Below, in pieces: positions 36,701-43,815 of a stretch of DNA of 57,129 nt; the stretch's first letter is position 1, and every line of letters begins with the position of its first letter. Location: positions 1-57,129 of the forward strand of contig JAIDUZ010000025.1 of the NCBI GenBank assembly GCA_029059935.1, read 5' to 3'. The translations under genes were made by a program, and so were the position numbers. The notes under the pieces are model-generated. The model did not search any database. It was not told the origin of the DNA and worked only from the letters and a program-made list of their open reading frames with translations. This DNA comes from Alistipes sp. (GTDB lineage Bacteria > Bacteroidota > Bacteroidia > Bacteroidales > Rikenellaceae).

Positions 36701-36780
36701 GCCTGCGCAAAGACTCGGAGGGGGGGGGTGCAGACGCATAGGAGCATGACACCCAAACACATAGCCAGAATTCTTTTCAT
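33733..36780 (-). CDS. susC: SusC/RagA-family TonB-linked outer-membrane transporter
   Basis: 1015 aa. After the signal peptide (to about FAQA, residue 27) comes the carboxypeptidase-D-like domain (about 30-105, YTVNGVVVDNSGNPVLGASV). Next are the TonB-box-like EVVVIGYG, the plug (about 115-240, GVVVTPGTGQPG, IRVRGASSLSA, SRASNGVIIITTKKG) and the barrel, ending PRTYMLGLKFNF. It imports sugars with SusD and energy from TonB. A run of nine C residues lies in the codons after the signal-peptide core (36720-36728). The gap to the GH65 gene is 42 bp, with no separate promoter found. Confidence 0.96.
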   Translation of the reverse strand: MKRILAMCLGVMLLCVCTPPLRVFAQAKYTVNGVVVDNSGNPVLGASVIEQGTVNGVTTDFDGSFAITVKNPQSVVEVSYIGYKTVQRVASSSDLVRVVLEEDLMALDEVVVIGYGAVKKNDMTGSVATVKADQLNKGLVSSPADLMLGKSAGVVVTPGTGQPGSAATIRVRGASSLSAQQDPMIVVDGLPVSNSGIDGVSNALASINPSDIETFTILKDASATAIYGSRASNGVIIITTKKGSGSDSAIPHVAVDFTASLSQNAKYVDVMTGDQMRAAMEQYMGGTDNDAYRALGTANTDWQKQIYQLAQSYDTNISLTGNVKMGEKNRMPYRVSFGYLNQDGTLRTDNMTRETLTVNLNPILLDNHLNINLNAKGMNMDSRFANQDAVGQAVQFDPTQPVYDPDGLNGYWWWNNGRVDAEGRPDHTVANSNTMATQNPLALLNDKRDEANAKRFIGNAQVDYRIHGLEDLRLNLNLGLDYAESEGTVDVAPDTEQSMHDKTQSGSGYHRNYSQRRRDQTLEFYADYNKTIGRHSFDVMAGYSWQHFYKSSFGETYKADGTAADAPGYYLSEPKISKSEYFLVSFFGRVNYAFDSRYMITATVRNDGTSRFSENKWGLFPSVALGWNISNEPFMRDVRAVSNLKLRLSWGQTGQQDLNAGDYPTLATYIYNELGSYYPFGNNMMVPITPAGYNADLKWETTTTYNAGLDYGFLDGRIYGSIDFYKRKTKDLLNWTPVAAGANLTNYLNANIGDLENTGVEFEINAVPVQTRDWTWTIGFNTAWNKNKITRLTSDDEREDYYGVDTGGISGGVGVTCQVQQTGQPLNSFYVYQQVYDENGRPMEGVYVDRNGDGKVDSNDKYCYKKAAPDVTFGFNTAVSWRALTLAVSAHANVGNYVYANVESNGGSLRDLWLNNFVCNRHSSAMQAGFTEAQYLSDYYVRNASFLKLDNITLSYRFDLCKSSKRPMNLSVFGTVQNVATISGYKGIDPEIFSGIDNNFYPRPRTYMLGLKFNF

Positions 36781-36822
36781 AAAGCCGTTTGTGTTAGTTA
36801 ATAATTGGGTTGGTTGTGTGAG

Positions 36823-39096
36823 CTATTTCAAGGTACGCGAAACGGTGCCGGCGACCGTAAGCCGCTCGCCGCAGAGCGCGATTTCGACGGGCTCGCCCTC
36901 GCAGGCGATTTCCACGCTGCCGCGCATGATTTTCACCGAGAGCACGCGGCCGCGGTAGTCGATGCGGAACGCCAGCTGCTCCCACGCCCCGGGCAGATGG
37001 GGCTCGAACGAGAGGATGCCGTCGCGGACACGCATGCCGCCGAAACCCTCGACCACCGAGAGCCACGAACCGGCCATGGAGGTGACGTGGCAGCCCTCCT
37101 CGACCTCGCGGTTGTAGTCGTCGAGGTCGAGCCGCGACGTCCGCAGGTACATCTCGTAGGCCTTCTCCATCAGTCCGAGCTTGGCGGCCAGGATGGCATG
37201 GACGCAGGGCGAGAGCGACGATTCGTGCACCGTACGCGCTTCGTAAAAATCGAAGTTGCGGCGCAGCGTGGCGGCATCGAAATCCTCCTGGAAGAAGTAG
37301 AGGCCCTGCAAGACGTCGGCCTGCTTGATGAAACACGAACGCAGGATGCGGTCCCACGACCATTTCTGATTGATGGGCCGCTCGGCGGGGTCGAGGTCTT
37401 TCACCAGCATCTGCTCCTTGTCGAGATAACCGTCCTGTTGGAGGAAGATGCCCAGATCGCGGTCCTCGCCGAAGTACATGTTGCGGTCGATGTCGAGCCA
37501 CGCGGCGGTCTCGGCCTGCTCGTCGAACGAACGCCGGGCGCACATGGCGGCATAGGCCTCGGGGCGGTTCTCGCGCACCCACTTCACGGCCTCGGCAGCG
37601 TAGCGCATGCACCAGCAGGCGATGTAGGAGGTATACCAGTTGTTGTTGACGTTGTTCTCGTACTCGTTGGGACCCGTGACGCCCAGCATGACGTACTTCC
37701 TGCGCGCCTCGGACCAGGTGATGCGCTGTGCCCAGAAACGGGCGATGGAGAGGAGCACCTCGGCACCGCCCTCGGCCAGGTAAGCCGTGTCGCCCGTGTA
37801 GCGGATGTAGTTGAAGATGGCGTAGGCGATGGCGCCGTTGCGGTGAATCTCCTCGAAGGTGATTTCCCACTCGTTGTGGCACTCCTCGCCGTTGATGGTG
37901 ACCATCGGATAGAGCGCCGCGCCGCCACGGAATCCGAGCTTGGCAGCGTTCTCGATGGCCTTGTCGAGCTGGTTATAGCGGTAGACGAGCAGTTCGCGCG
38001 CCACCTGCTGTCCGGCGGTGGCCATGTAGAACGGCAGGCAGTAGGCCTCGGTGTCCCAATAGGTGACGCCGCCGTACTTCTCGCCGGTGAACCCTTTGGG
38101 GCCGATGTTCAGGCGCGTATCGACGCCGGTGTAGGTCTGCAAGAGCATGAAGATGCAGAAGCGGATGCCCTGCTGGGCGGCATCGTCGCCCCCGATTTCG
38201 ATGTCGCAGCTGTGCCAGCGGGCGGCCCAGGCGGCCTCCTGCTCGCGGAGCAGGGCATCGAAGCCCGCTTCGGCACCGTCGGCAGCCACGGCACGCGCGG
38301 CGGCAACGAGTTCCCCGGGCTTATGGTTGAGCGAGGAGCAGATGCCGGCATATTTGTAAAGCGTGGCCCACTCCCCTGCCCCGCGGCGGACGGTGGCCGT
38401 GTGAAGCACCTTTTCGGGCGTCGTCGCACAACGGAATTCGGCGCCGTCGAGCTCGACGCGCTGGGCCCAGGCCACGTCGAAGCCGCTCTTCTTGGTGCGG
38501 CTCCGCACGGCGTCGCCGTCGGTCGAGACATGCTCCCAGAACTTCTCGTCGTAGTTGGCGTCGGTGTTGCGGACGTCGGCGTCGATGTAGGGCGAGAAAG
38601 TAATCTCGGCGGCCCGGTCGAGCGGCCGGACGGCATAGCGGACAACGCCCAACTCGCGCCGCTGGAGCGAGAGGAAACGCACGGCCTCGACCTCGACGCG
38701 CAGCCCCGACTTCATGCGCACGGTCATGCGGCGCGTGAGCACCGAACGGCGCATGTCCATCTCCCGATAGAAAGCCTCGACCTCCACGGCGGCCAGGTCG
38801 AGCGTCTCGCCGTCGACCGTCACGTCGACACCGATCCAGAACGCCGAGTTGAGCACCTTGGCAAAATACTCGGGATAGCCGTTCTTCCACCACCCCACGC
38901 GCGTCTTGTCGGGATAGTAGATGGCACCGATGTAGTTGCCTTGGAGCGAAGCGCCCGAATAATGCTCCTCGAAGTTGGCACGGCCGCCCATGACGCCGTT
39001 GCCCAGGGCGAAAAGCGACTCGGACGACTTGACCCGTGCGGGGTCGAAACGCTCCTCGACGAGCTTCCAGGGGTCGGTCTTGATAAACTGGTTCAT
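36823..39096 (-). CDS. GH65 maltose phosphorylase-like enzyme
   Basis: 757 aa, normal for GH65, with no signal peptide, so cytoplasmic. Motifs are the N-terminal ALGNGVMGGRANFEEHYSG, the central GYWDTE-type TYWDTEAYCLPF, and VTGPNEYENNVNNNWYT, whose Glu478 is the catalytic acid. This form of the last motif is typical of maltose phosphorylase rather than trehalose or kojibiose phosphorylase. It should split maltose with phosphate into glucose and beta-glucose-1-phosphate. pgmB follows in order of function (seven bases upstream), which supports this. Substrate is inferred. Confidence 0.9.
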   Translation of the reverse strand: MNQFIKTDPWKLVEERFDPARVKSSESLFALGNGVMGGRANFEEHYSGASLQGNYIGAIYYPDKTRVGWWKNGYPEYFAKVLNSAFWIGVDVTVDGETLDLAAVEVEAFYREMDMRRSVLTRRMTVRMKSGLRVEVEAVRFLSLQRRELGVVRYAVRPLDRAAEITFSPYIDADVRNTDANYDEKFWEHVSTDGDAVRSRTKKSGFDVAWAQRVELDGAEFRCATTPEKVLHTATVRRGAGEWATLYKYAGICSSLNHKPGELVAAARAVAADGAEAGFDALLREQEAAWAARWHSCDIEIGGDDAAQQGIRFCIFMLLQTYTGVDTRLNIGPKGFTGEKYGGVTYWDTEAYCLPFYMATAGQQVARELLVYRYNQLDKAIENAAKLGFRGGAALYPMVTINGEECHNEWEITFEEIHRNGAIAYAIFNYIRYTGDTAYLAEGGAEVLLSIARFWAQRITWSEARRKYVMLGVTGPNEYENNVNNNWYTSYIACWCMRYAAEAVKWVRENRPEAYAAMCARRSFDEQAETAAWLDIDRNMYFGEDRDLGIFLQQDGYLDKEQMLVKDLDPAERPINQKWSWDRILRSCFIKQADVLQGLYFFQEDFDAATLRRNFDFYEARTVHESSLSPCVHAILAAKLGLMEKAYEMYLRTSRLDLDDYNREVEEGCHVTSMAGSWLSVVEGFGGMRVRDGILSFEPHLPGAWEQLAFRIDYRGRVLSVKIMRGSVEIACEGEPVEIALCGERLTVAGTVSRTLK

Positions 39097-39103
39097 ATGG
39101 GAA

Positions 39104-39760
39104 TTAGTCTATTTGGTTGCAAAGTTTCTCGAAAGTGAAGCCCTCGAACGTGGGCAGCTGCATGGAGGCCTTGTCCAGCAGCGGACTGCCGCCCACGCCC
39201 ACCGAACGCATGCCGGCGCGCGCAGCGGCTTCGACACCGGCAGCGGCATCCTCGAAGACGACGCACACGGCGGGCGGCATGCCGGCCAGCTCGGCTCCCT
39301 TGGCGAAGACCTCGGGGTCGGGCTTGGCCTTGGAGACCAACGTACCGTCGACGATATGGTCGAACAACGGGCGCAGCCCGCAGCGGTCGAGGATGACGCC
39401 GGCGTTCTTCGAAGCCGACCCCAGCACGACCTTGATGCCGGCGGCCCTGAGCTCCTGCAAGAACGGCAGGACGCCCGGCAGCACCTCGTCGGCGGTCATG
39501 CGGGTGATGTATTCGAGATAGCGGGCGTTCTTCCCGGCGGCCAGGCGCTCCTTCTCCTCGGGCGTGAAGCGATTCTCCATGCCGCCGGCGCGCAGCACGA
39601 TGTCGAGCGACGCCATGCGGCTGACGCCCTTGGTGGCTTCGCCCTGCTCGGGCGTGAAGTCGAAGCCCAGCTCGCGGGCCAGGGCGGCCCAAGCCAGATA
39701 ATGGTATTTGGCGGTGTCGACGAGGACCCCGTCGAGGTCGAAGATGCAGCAGGAAATCAT
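39104..39760 (-). CDS. pgmB: Beta-phosphoglucomutase
   Basis: 218 aa of the HAD superfamily. FDLDGVLVDTAKYH holds the nucleophile and acid/base Asp residues. A cap domain follows (GEATKGVSRMASLDIVL), then GSASKN, TLVSKAKPDPEVF and FEDAAAGVEAA. This spacing and the KGVSR cap motif are those of beta-PGM, which turns beta-glucose-1-phosphate into glucose-6-phosphate. It sits between the MFS and GH65 genes, seven and ten bases apart, so product hand-over from maltose phosphorylase is likely. Confidence 0.95.
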   Translation of the reverse strand: MISCCIFDLDGVLVDTAKYHYLAWAALARELGFDFTPEQGEATKGVSRMASLDIVLRAGGMENRFTPEEKERLAAGKNARYLEYITRMTADEVLPGVLPFLQELRAAGIKVVLGSASKNAGVILDRCGLRPLFDHIVDGTLVSKAKPDPEVFAKGAELAGMPPAVCVVFEDAAAGVEAAARAGMRSVGVGGSPLLDKASMQLPTFEGFTFEKLCNQID

Positions 39761-39770
39761 ATGCGGAAGA

Positions 39771-41066
39771 TTATTTGTCCTTGACGAAAGCGACCGACAC
39801 GGCGGCCAGCAACATGAAGACGGCGGCCAAAGCGATCATGGCCATGGGGCGGGCGCCGAAGAGATGCGTGACGATGAGTCCGCCGGTGAGCCCGACGACG
39901 ATCTGCGGCACGGTGATGGTGAAGTTGAAGATGCCCATGTAGACCCCCATGCGGCGCGCCTCGACGGCCCGCGAGAGGATGGCGTAGGGCATGGCCAGGA
40001 TGCCGGCCCAGGCGATGCCGATGCCCACCATGGGAATCATGAGCGCATATTTGTCGGAGAGGAAGCACAAACCGGCGAACCCGGCCGCCCCGAACAGAAG
40101 ACAGAGGGCGTAGACGAGCTTGTTGCCCCAGCGGGCGGCGATGCCGGCGATGAAGAGCGACGCGATGCAGGCGGGGACGGGATAGGTGCCGTTCAGAACG
40201 CCGACCCACGTTTGGGCCTCGCCCTCGGAGAGCAGCGCGCCCCCGTCGGTGGCCACGCCGGTGATGGCGGGTTTGAGGTAGGTCCACATCAGAAAGAGCG
40301 CGGCCCACGAAAAGAACTGCACGACGCCCAGCTGCCACATGACTTTGGGGACATTGCGCATCAGCTCCAAGAACGACGGTTTGTCGTGCGTCCCCTCGGG
40401 CGTCTCGTCGTTGTAGCGGGCGAACTCCTCGGGCGGATACTCCCGGGTGCGGAACGCGGTGACGAGCACCGTGGCAAGCAGGATGGCCCCACCTATATAA
40501 TAAGACCAGGCGATATGCTGGGCGACCTGCCCGGGCACGACCTCGTCGGAGACGCCGCAGCGGGTGAGAATCAACGGCAGGACGGCCCCGACGACGGCCC
40601 CGAGGTTGATGAGGAAAGTCTGGACGACGTAACCCTTGGTCTTCTGCGAATCGTCGAGCATGTCGGCGACCAACGCGCGGAAAGGCTGCATGGTGACGTT
40701 GAACGACAGATCCATGAACAGCAGGATGAAAGCCCCCATGGCCAGCGGAGCGAAAGCGAGCAGCAGAGGCGCATTGGGCATCAGCGCCAGAGCGAGGGCC
40801 GAGACCAAGGCGCCGCCCAGGATGAACGGCACGCGCCGCCCGAAACGGGTCCAGGTGCCGTCGGAAAAGAGCCCGACGATGGGCTGGATGACCAGTCCGG
40901 CGACGGGAGCGGCCAGCCAGAAGTAACTCAGGTGCGAGAGGTCGGCGCCCAGCGACTCGAAGATGGTGGAGGTATTGGAGTTCTGCAACGAATAGCCGAT
41001 CTGGACCCCGAGGAAGCCGAAGCTGAGGTTCCATATCTGCCAAAAGGACAGTTTCGGTTTTTTCAT
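39771..41066 (-). CDS. MFS sugar transporter, maltose/SLC45-like
   Basis: 431 aa with about 12 membrane helices. N-terminal WQIWNLSFGFLGVQIGYSLQ, the loop motif GLFSDGTWTRFGRRVPFI between helices 2 and 3, and LLFMDLSFNVT are typical of the GPH/SLC45-like MFS transporters that occur in Bacteroidota alpha-glucan loci. It should carry maltose or short dextrins across the inner membrane with protons. It is the first gene of the locus; the LytTR-type direct repeats lie about 80-105 bp upstream. Substrate is inferred from neighbours. Confidence 0.9.
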   Translation of the reverse strand: MKKPKLSFWQIWNLSFGFLGVQIGYSLQNSNTSTIFESLGADLSHLSYFWLAAPVAGLVIQPIVGLFSDGTWTRFGRRVPFILGGALVSALALALMPNAPLLLAFAPLAMGAFILLFMDLSFNVTMQPFRALVADMLDDSQKTKGYVVQTFLINLGAVVGAVLPLILTRCGVSDEVVPGQVAQHIAWSYYIGGAILLATVLVTAFRTREYPPEEFARYNDETPEGTHDKPSFLELMRNVPKVMWQLGVVQFFSWAALFLMWTYLKPAITGVATDGGALLSEGEAQTWVGVLNGTYPVPACIASLFIAGIAARWGNKLVYALCLLFGAAGFAGLCFLSDKYALMIPMVGIGIAWAGILAMPYAILSRAVEARRMGVYMGIFNFTITVPQIVVGLTGGLIVTHLFGARPMAMIALAAVFMLLAAVSVAFVKDK

Positions 41067-41100
41067 GGTACGGACGGTAGTTTTAGGTTTTTCGGTTTCA

Positions 41101-41108
41101 TAAAATTA
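41101..41108 (-). promoter_or_regulatory. Possible -7 box of the starch locus
   Basis: TAATTTTA on the minus strand, one base from TAnnTTTG, 35 bp upstream of the transporter ATG. No TTG fits upstream, as would be expected for an activator-dependent promoter. Confidence 0.35.
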
Positions 41109-41142
41109 AAAATAAATATCCGGAAAACGGAACTTCCGGACG

Positions 41143-41172
41143 ACGAACGGCACGATAAAACCGACGAACGGC
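41143..41172 (-). promoter_or_regulatory. Putative LytTR operator: two 9-bp direct repeats
   Basis: On the minus strand GCCGTTCGT occurs twice, with 12 bp between (41143-41151 and 41164-41172). Each copy fits the LytTR consensus [TA][AC][CA]GTTN[AG][TG] at eight of nine positions, and the spacer equals the family norm of 12-13 bp. It lies between a LytTR gene and the first gene of the starch locus, about 40 bp upstream of a -7-like box. Confidence 0.6.
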
Positions 41173-41193
41173 ATGTTGGGGGAGACGAAAGCG

Positions 41194-41220
41194 AAAAAGC
41201 CCGGGACCGCAGAACCGGGG
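41194..41220 (-). terminator. Weak terminator after the LytTR regulator
   Basis: On the minus strand CCCGG/CCGGG pair across ten bases and are followed by five T residues, about 70 bp after the regulator stop. The stem is short. Confidence 0.45.
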
Positions 41221-41291
41221 AAAGACGGAACCTGCGGAAGCCGGGCAACGGAAAAGAGAAAAACACCGGAAAAGCGAACCGGAACCGGGGT

Positions 41292-42077
41292 CTACGCCTG
41301 CTTGTCCTCCAGCCAGTTCATGAAATCGGCAGTGCGCGAACGGCTGACGAAGACCTCGAAGTCGGGCCGGGGTTCGAGCGCCACTTTCAGGCGGTTGCTC
41401 AGGTGTCGGGAGATGCCGGCGATGGAGGCGATGGAAGCCGTGCAGTTGCGCGACAGGCGGAAGAAGAGGCGCGGATCGAGCTGCTCGGCGGCCGCATCGA
41501 GCGAAGTGTCGAGAATCAACCGCCGGCCGTCGGACGTGACCAGATAGGTGTACTTGTCCTCGGCGTAGAAATAGGCGACCTGCTCGGTATTGACCACCGT
41601 AATCCGGTCGCCGACGCGCACGACGAAGCGCCGGCGGTATTCGCGCCCCGAACCGGCAAGCAGGCTGCGCAGCAACTCCGCATCGGGCACCGGCGCAGGG
41701 TTCTCCGAAGCCAGCGCCCTGCGGCACCGCTCCACGGCGGCCTGCAACTCCTCGGGCACGATGGGCTTGAGCAGGTAGTCGACGCTGTTGACACGGAAAG
41801 CCCGGATGGCATAGTCGTCGTAGGCCGTGGTGATGACCACCTTGCCGGGCACCTCGGCGCGGGCGAAGATGTCGAAACACATGCCGTCGGAGAGCTGCAC
41901 GTCCATGAAGATGATGTCGGGCCGGTTGGCCGGGTCGCTCAGCCACCCGACCGTGCCGACCACCGAACTCTGCACGCCCGCGATGCGCAGATCGTCGAAA
42001 TGCTGCTCGATGATGCGCCGCAGGTTGGTCTGGGCCGGGATTTCGTCTTCGACGATCAGTACGTTGTAGGTTTTCAT
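41292..42077 (-). CDS. LytTR-family response regulator
   Basis: 261 aa. The receiver domain (1 to about 120) has VEDE at residues 9-12, phospho-acceptor Asp59 (IIFMDVQL), the Thr of VVITTAYDD and Lys of DYLLKPI. The C-terminal LytTR DNA-binding domain (about 150-255) contains VAYFYAEDKYTYLVTSDGR, FFRLSRNCTASI and the end VFVSRSRTADFMNWL. Its ATG overlaps the kinase stop by ATGA. It probably controls the neighbouring starch locus through the direct repeats at 41143-41172, though control of another target is possible. Confidence 0.93.
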   Translation of the reverse strand: MKTYNVLIVEDEIPAQTNLRRIIEQHFDDLRIAGVQSSVVGTVGWLSDPANRPDIIFMDVQLSDGMCFDIFARAEVPGKVVITTAYDDYAIRAFRVNSVDYLLKPIVPEELQAAVERCRRALASENPAPVPDAELLRSLLAGSGREYRRRFVVRVGDRITVVNTEQVAYFYAEDKYTYLVTSDGRRLILDTSLDAAAEQLDPRLFFRLSRNCTASIASIAGISRHLSNRLKVALEPRPDFEVFVSRSRTADFMNWLEDKQA

Positions 42078-43444
42078 AGAAGCGGTAGTTGGACGCGGAA
42101 GCCGGCATCGCCCTGTTCGACGACGATGGACCGGCCCGCAAGGTCGAGATACTGTTGGCGTATGTTGCGCAGCCCCACGCCGGTCGAAGCCGGAACGTTC
42201 ATGCGGAGCTGGAGGTTGTTGCTCACGGTGAGACGGTCGCCGGCGGCCTCGATGACGATATGCAGCGGCTGCTCGGGACTCACGACGTTGTGCTTGGTGG
42301 CGTTCTCGATGAGCAGTTGGAGCGAACAGGGCACCACGTGGCGCCGCATGGCCTCCGGCGGAATCCGGATGTCGACATGGAAGCCGACGGTGAAGCGCTC
42401 CTGCAACAGATCGATGTATTTGCGGGCGAACTCCACCTCTTCGGCCAGGGGCACCAGCTGCTCCTCCTCCTTGCGGAGCATGTAGCGGTAGGTGTCGGCG
42501 AGCTTGTGGATGAAGGCGCTGGCCCGCTGGGTCTCGTGCTCCTGCACGAGGTAGTCGAGGATGTTGAGCGAATTGAAGAGGAAATGGGGGTTGATCTGCT
42601 GCTTGAGCCGCTCGTAGTGGAACTGGGCCCGGTGCTTCTTGCCGCGCTCGGCGCGCAGTTCGAGCTCCGACCCGATGACGTAGACCACCAGCTGGAGCAT
42701 GGCGTAGACCACGATGTCGACCAACAGCACGATGGTGTAGAGCCGGAAGAAAGGCCTTGCGGCCAGAACGGCGCCGTTGCCCTGGGGCAGTCCGTAATAG
42801 ACGGCGGCGGTGAGCAGGAGGGAGAAACCGAGCGAAAAGAGCGCCGAACCGACCAGCCGCAGCCCGCGCTGCCGCAGCATGCGGGAGCGGACGTTGACGA
42901 AGATGATGTTGCCGCAGAGCATGGTCAGCAGGGCGAGCGTATTGCTCAGCAGACGATGGAACTCGTAGTAGACGCCCCGCTCGAAGTAGGGCGAATTGAA
43001 AAGCGTGGTGTAGAAGATGCGGAAGACGAGGATGGCGGCGACGATGCCCACGATCTGCCGCATCGACGGCGACCACGACGCACGGCCGGCGCTCTGCGAA
43101 CCGCGCGAACGGGCGAACAGGAAGGTGAGCCACCCGACGCACTCGGTGACGGCCACGGTGGTGATGACGGGGGCGAGCATCCCCTCGCCGATGACCTGGC
43201 GGATGACCTGGGCCCCGAAGATGCCGAAGAGATAGGCGACGAAGATGCAGATGAGCGACAGGGCGGCGACGAACTCGGCGCGCAGGTTGCGGCGCACGGA
43301 GATGATGAGGATCATGGAGAGCGTCAGCACCGTGAGCGGCACGTCGTCGACATAGTCGAAGATGCGGCTCACGACCACCACGGCGGCGTGGGCCGCAGCG
43401 AAGAGGTGGATGAGGGCGGGCGTAGCGATCGAGAGACGTTTCAT
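42074..43444 (-). CDS. LytS/YehU-type sensor histidine kinase
   Basis: 456 aa. Six to seven membrane helices in the first 250 residues are followed by the His_kinase motif KQQINPHFLFNSLNILDYL (phospho-accepting His287). A GHKL ATPase end reads LQLLIENATKHNVV and GVGLRNIRQQYLDL. No extracellular sensor domain is visible, so a signal would be read in or at the membrane. It is paired with the LytTR regulator with a four-base overlap. A 7-of-8 promoter lies at 43466-43497. Signal unknown. Confidence 0.93.
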   Translation of the reverse strand: MKRLSIATPALIHLFAAAHAAVVVVSRIFDYVDDVPLTVLTLSMILIISVRRNLRAEFVAALSLICIFVAYLFGIFGAQVIRQVIGEGMLAPVITTVAVTECVGWLTFLFARSRGSQSAGRASWSPSMRQIVGIVAAILVFRIFYTTLFNSPYFERGVYYEFHRLLSNTLALLTMLCGNIIFVNVRSRMLRQRGLRLVGSALFSLGFSLLLTAAVYYGLPQGNGAVLAARPFFRLYTIVLLVDIVVYAMLQLVVYVIGSELELRAERGKKHRAQFHYERLKQQINPHFLFNSLNILDYLVQEHETQRASAFIHKLADTYRYMLRKEEEQLVPLAEEVEFARKYIDLLQERFTVGFHVDIRIPPEAMRRHVVPCSLQLLIENATKHNVVSPEQPLHIVIEAAGDRLTVSNNLQLRMNVPASTGVGLRNIRQQYLDLAGRSIVVEQGDAGFRVQLPLL

Positions 43445-43465
43445 GCCGGAGATGCTAAGAGTAAT

Positions 43466-43497
43466 CTAAGGTAACCATTTTCGCGCATCCGTCCAAA
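43466..43497 (-). promoter_or_regulatory. Promoter of the kinase-regulator pair
   Basis: On the minus strand TTTG (43494-43497), 20 bases and TACCTTAG (43466-43473), one mismatch from TAnnTTTG, 21 bp upstream of the kinase ATG. Confidence 0.55.
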
Positions 43498-43589
43498 TTT
43501 CGAAGCTCAAAAAAAATCGGGTCCGCCGCCCCGGCAGCGGAAATGCCTGCCGTGCAGAAGCCTCCCGGAGCGGAGGCATACAAATAAAT

Positions 43590-43620
43590 TTGGCAGTACG
43601 CAAGGGTTGTATTAACTTTG
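43590..43620 (+). promoter_or_regulatory. Promoter of the M23-dxr-rseP-radA unit
   Basis: TTG (43590-43592), 20 bases and TAACTTTG (43613-43620) match the consensus. The ATG of the first gene is 195 bp downstream. The leader is a purine-rich GGAACCGG/GAAGCGG-like stretch with no stop in the frame of the gene. Confidence 0.75.
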
Positions 43621-43815
43621 CAGGAACCTTATCGCCCCGGACCGAAGCGGCAAGGCGGTCCGGAGCGAAAACGCCGCCGGCCGGACCGAAGCGGAAGCCG
43701 CCCGGAAAAGAACGGAGCGGAAACGGGAAACGAAGCTCCGGAACCGGCGGACACCGGGCTGGAGAAACGAAGAAACGGAACCGGGACGCACCCGGGAAAA
43801 ACCATAGACGAAACG

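Noticed and set aside
34015..36741. 908-codon plus-strand open frame opposite susC
   Set aside because: No signal peptide or domain; the minus-strand SusC domain order is complete.
43618..43815. 66-codon N-terminal extension of the M23-like protein
   Set aside because: The frame is open, but the translation is Arg/Gly/Pro/Glu-rich and begins at the promoter -7 box, so the ATG at 43816 just before the membrane anchor is preferred.
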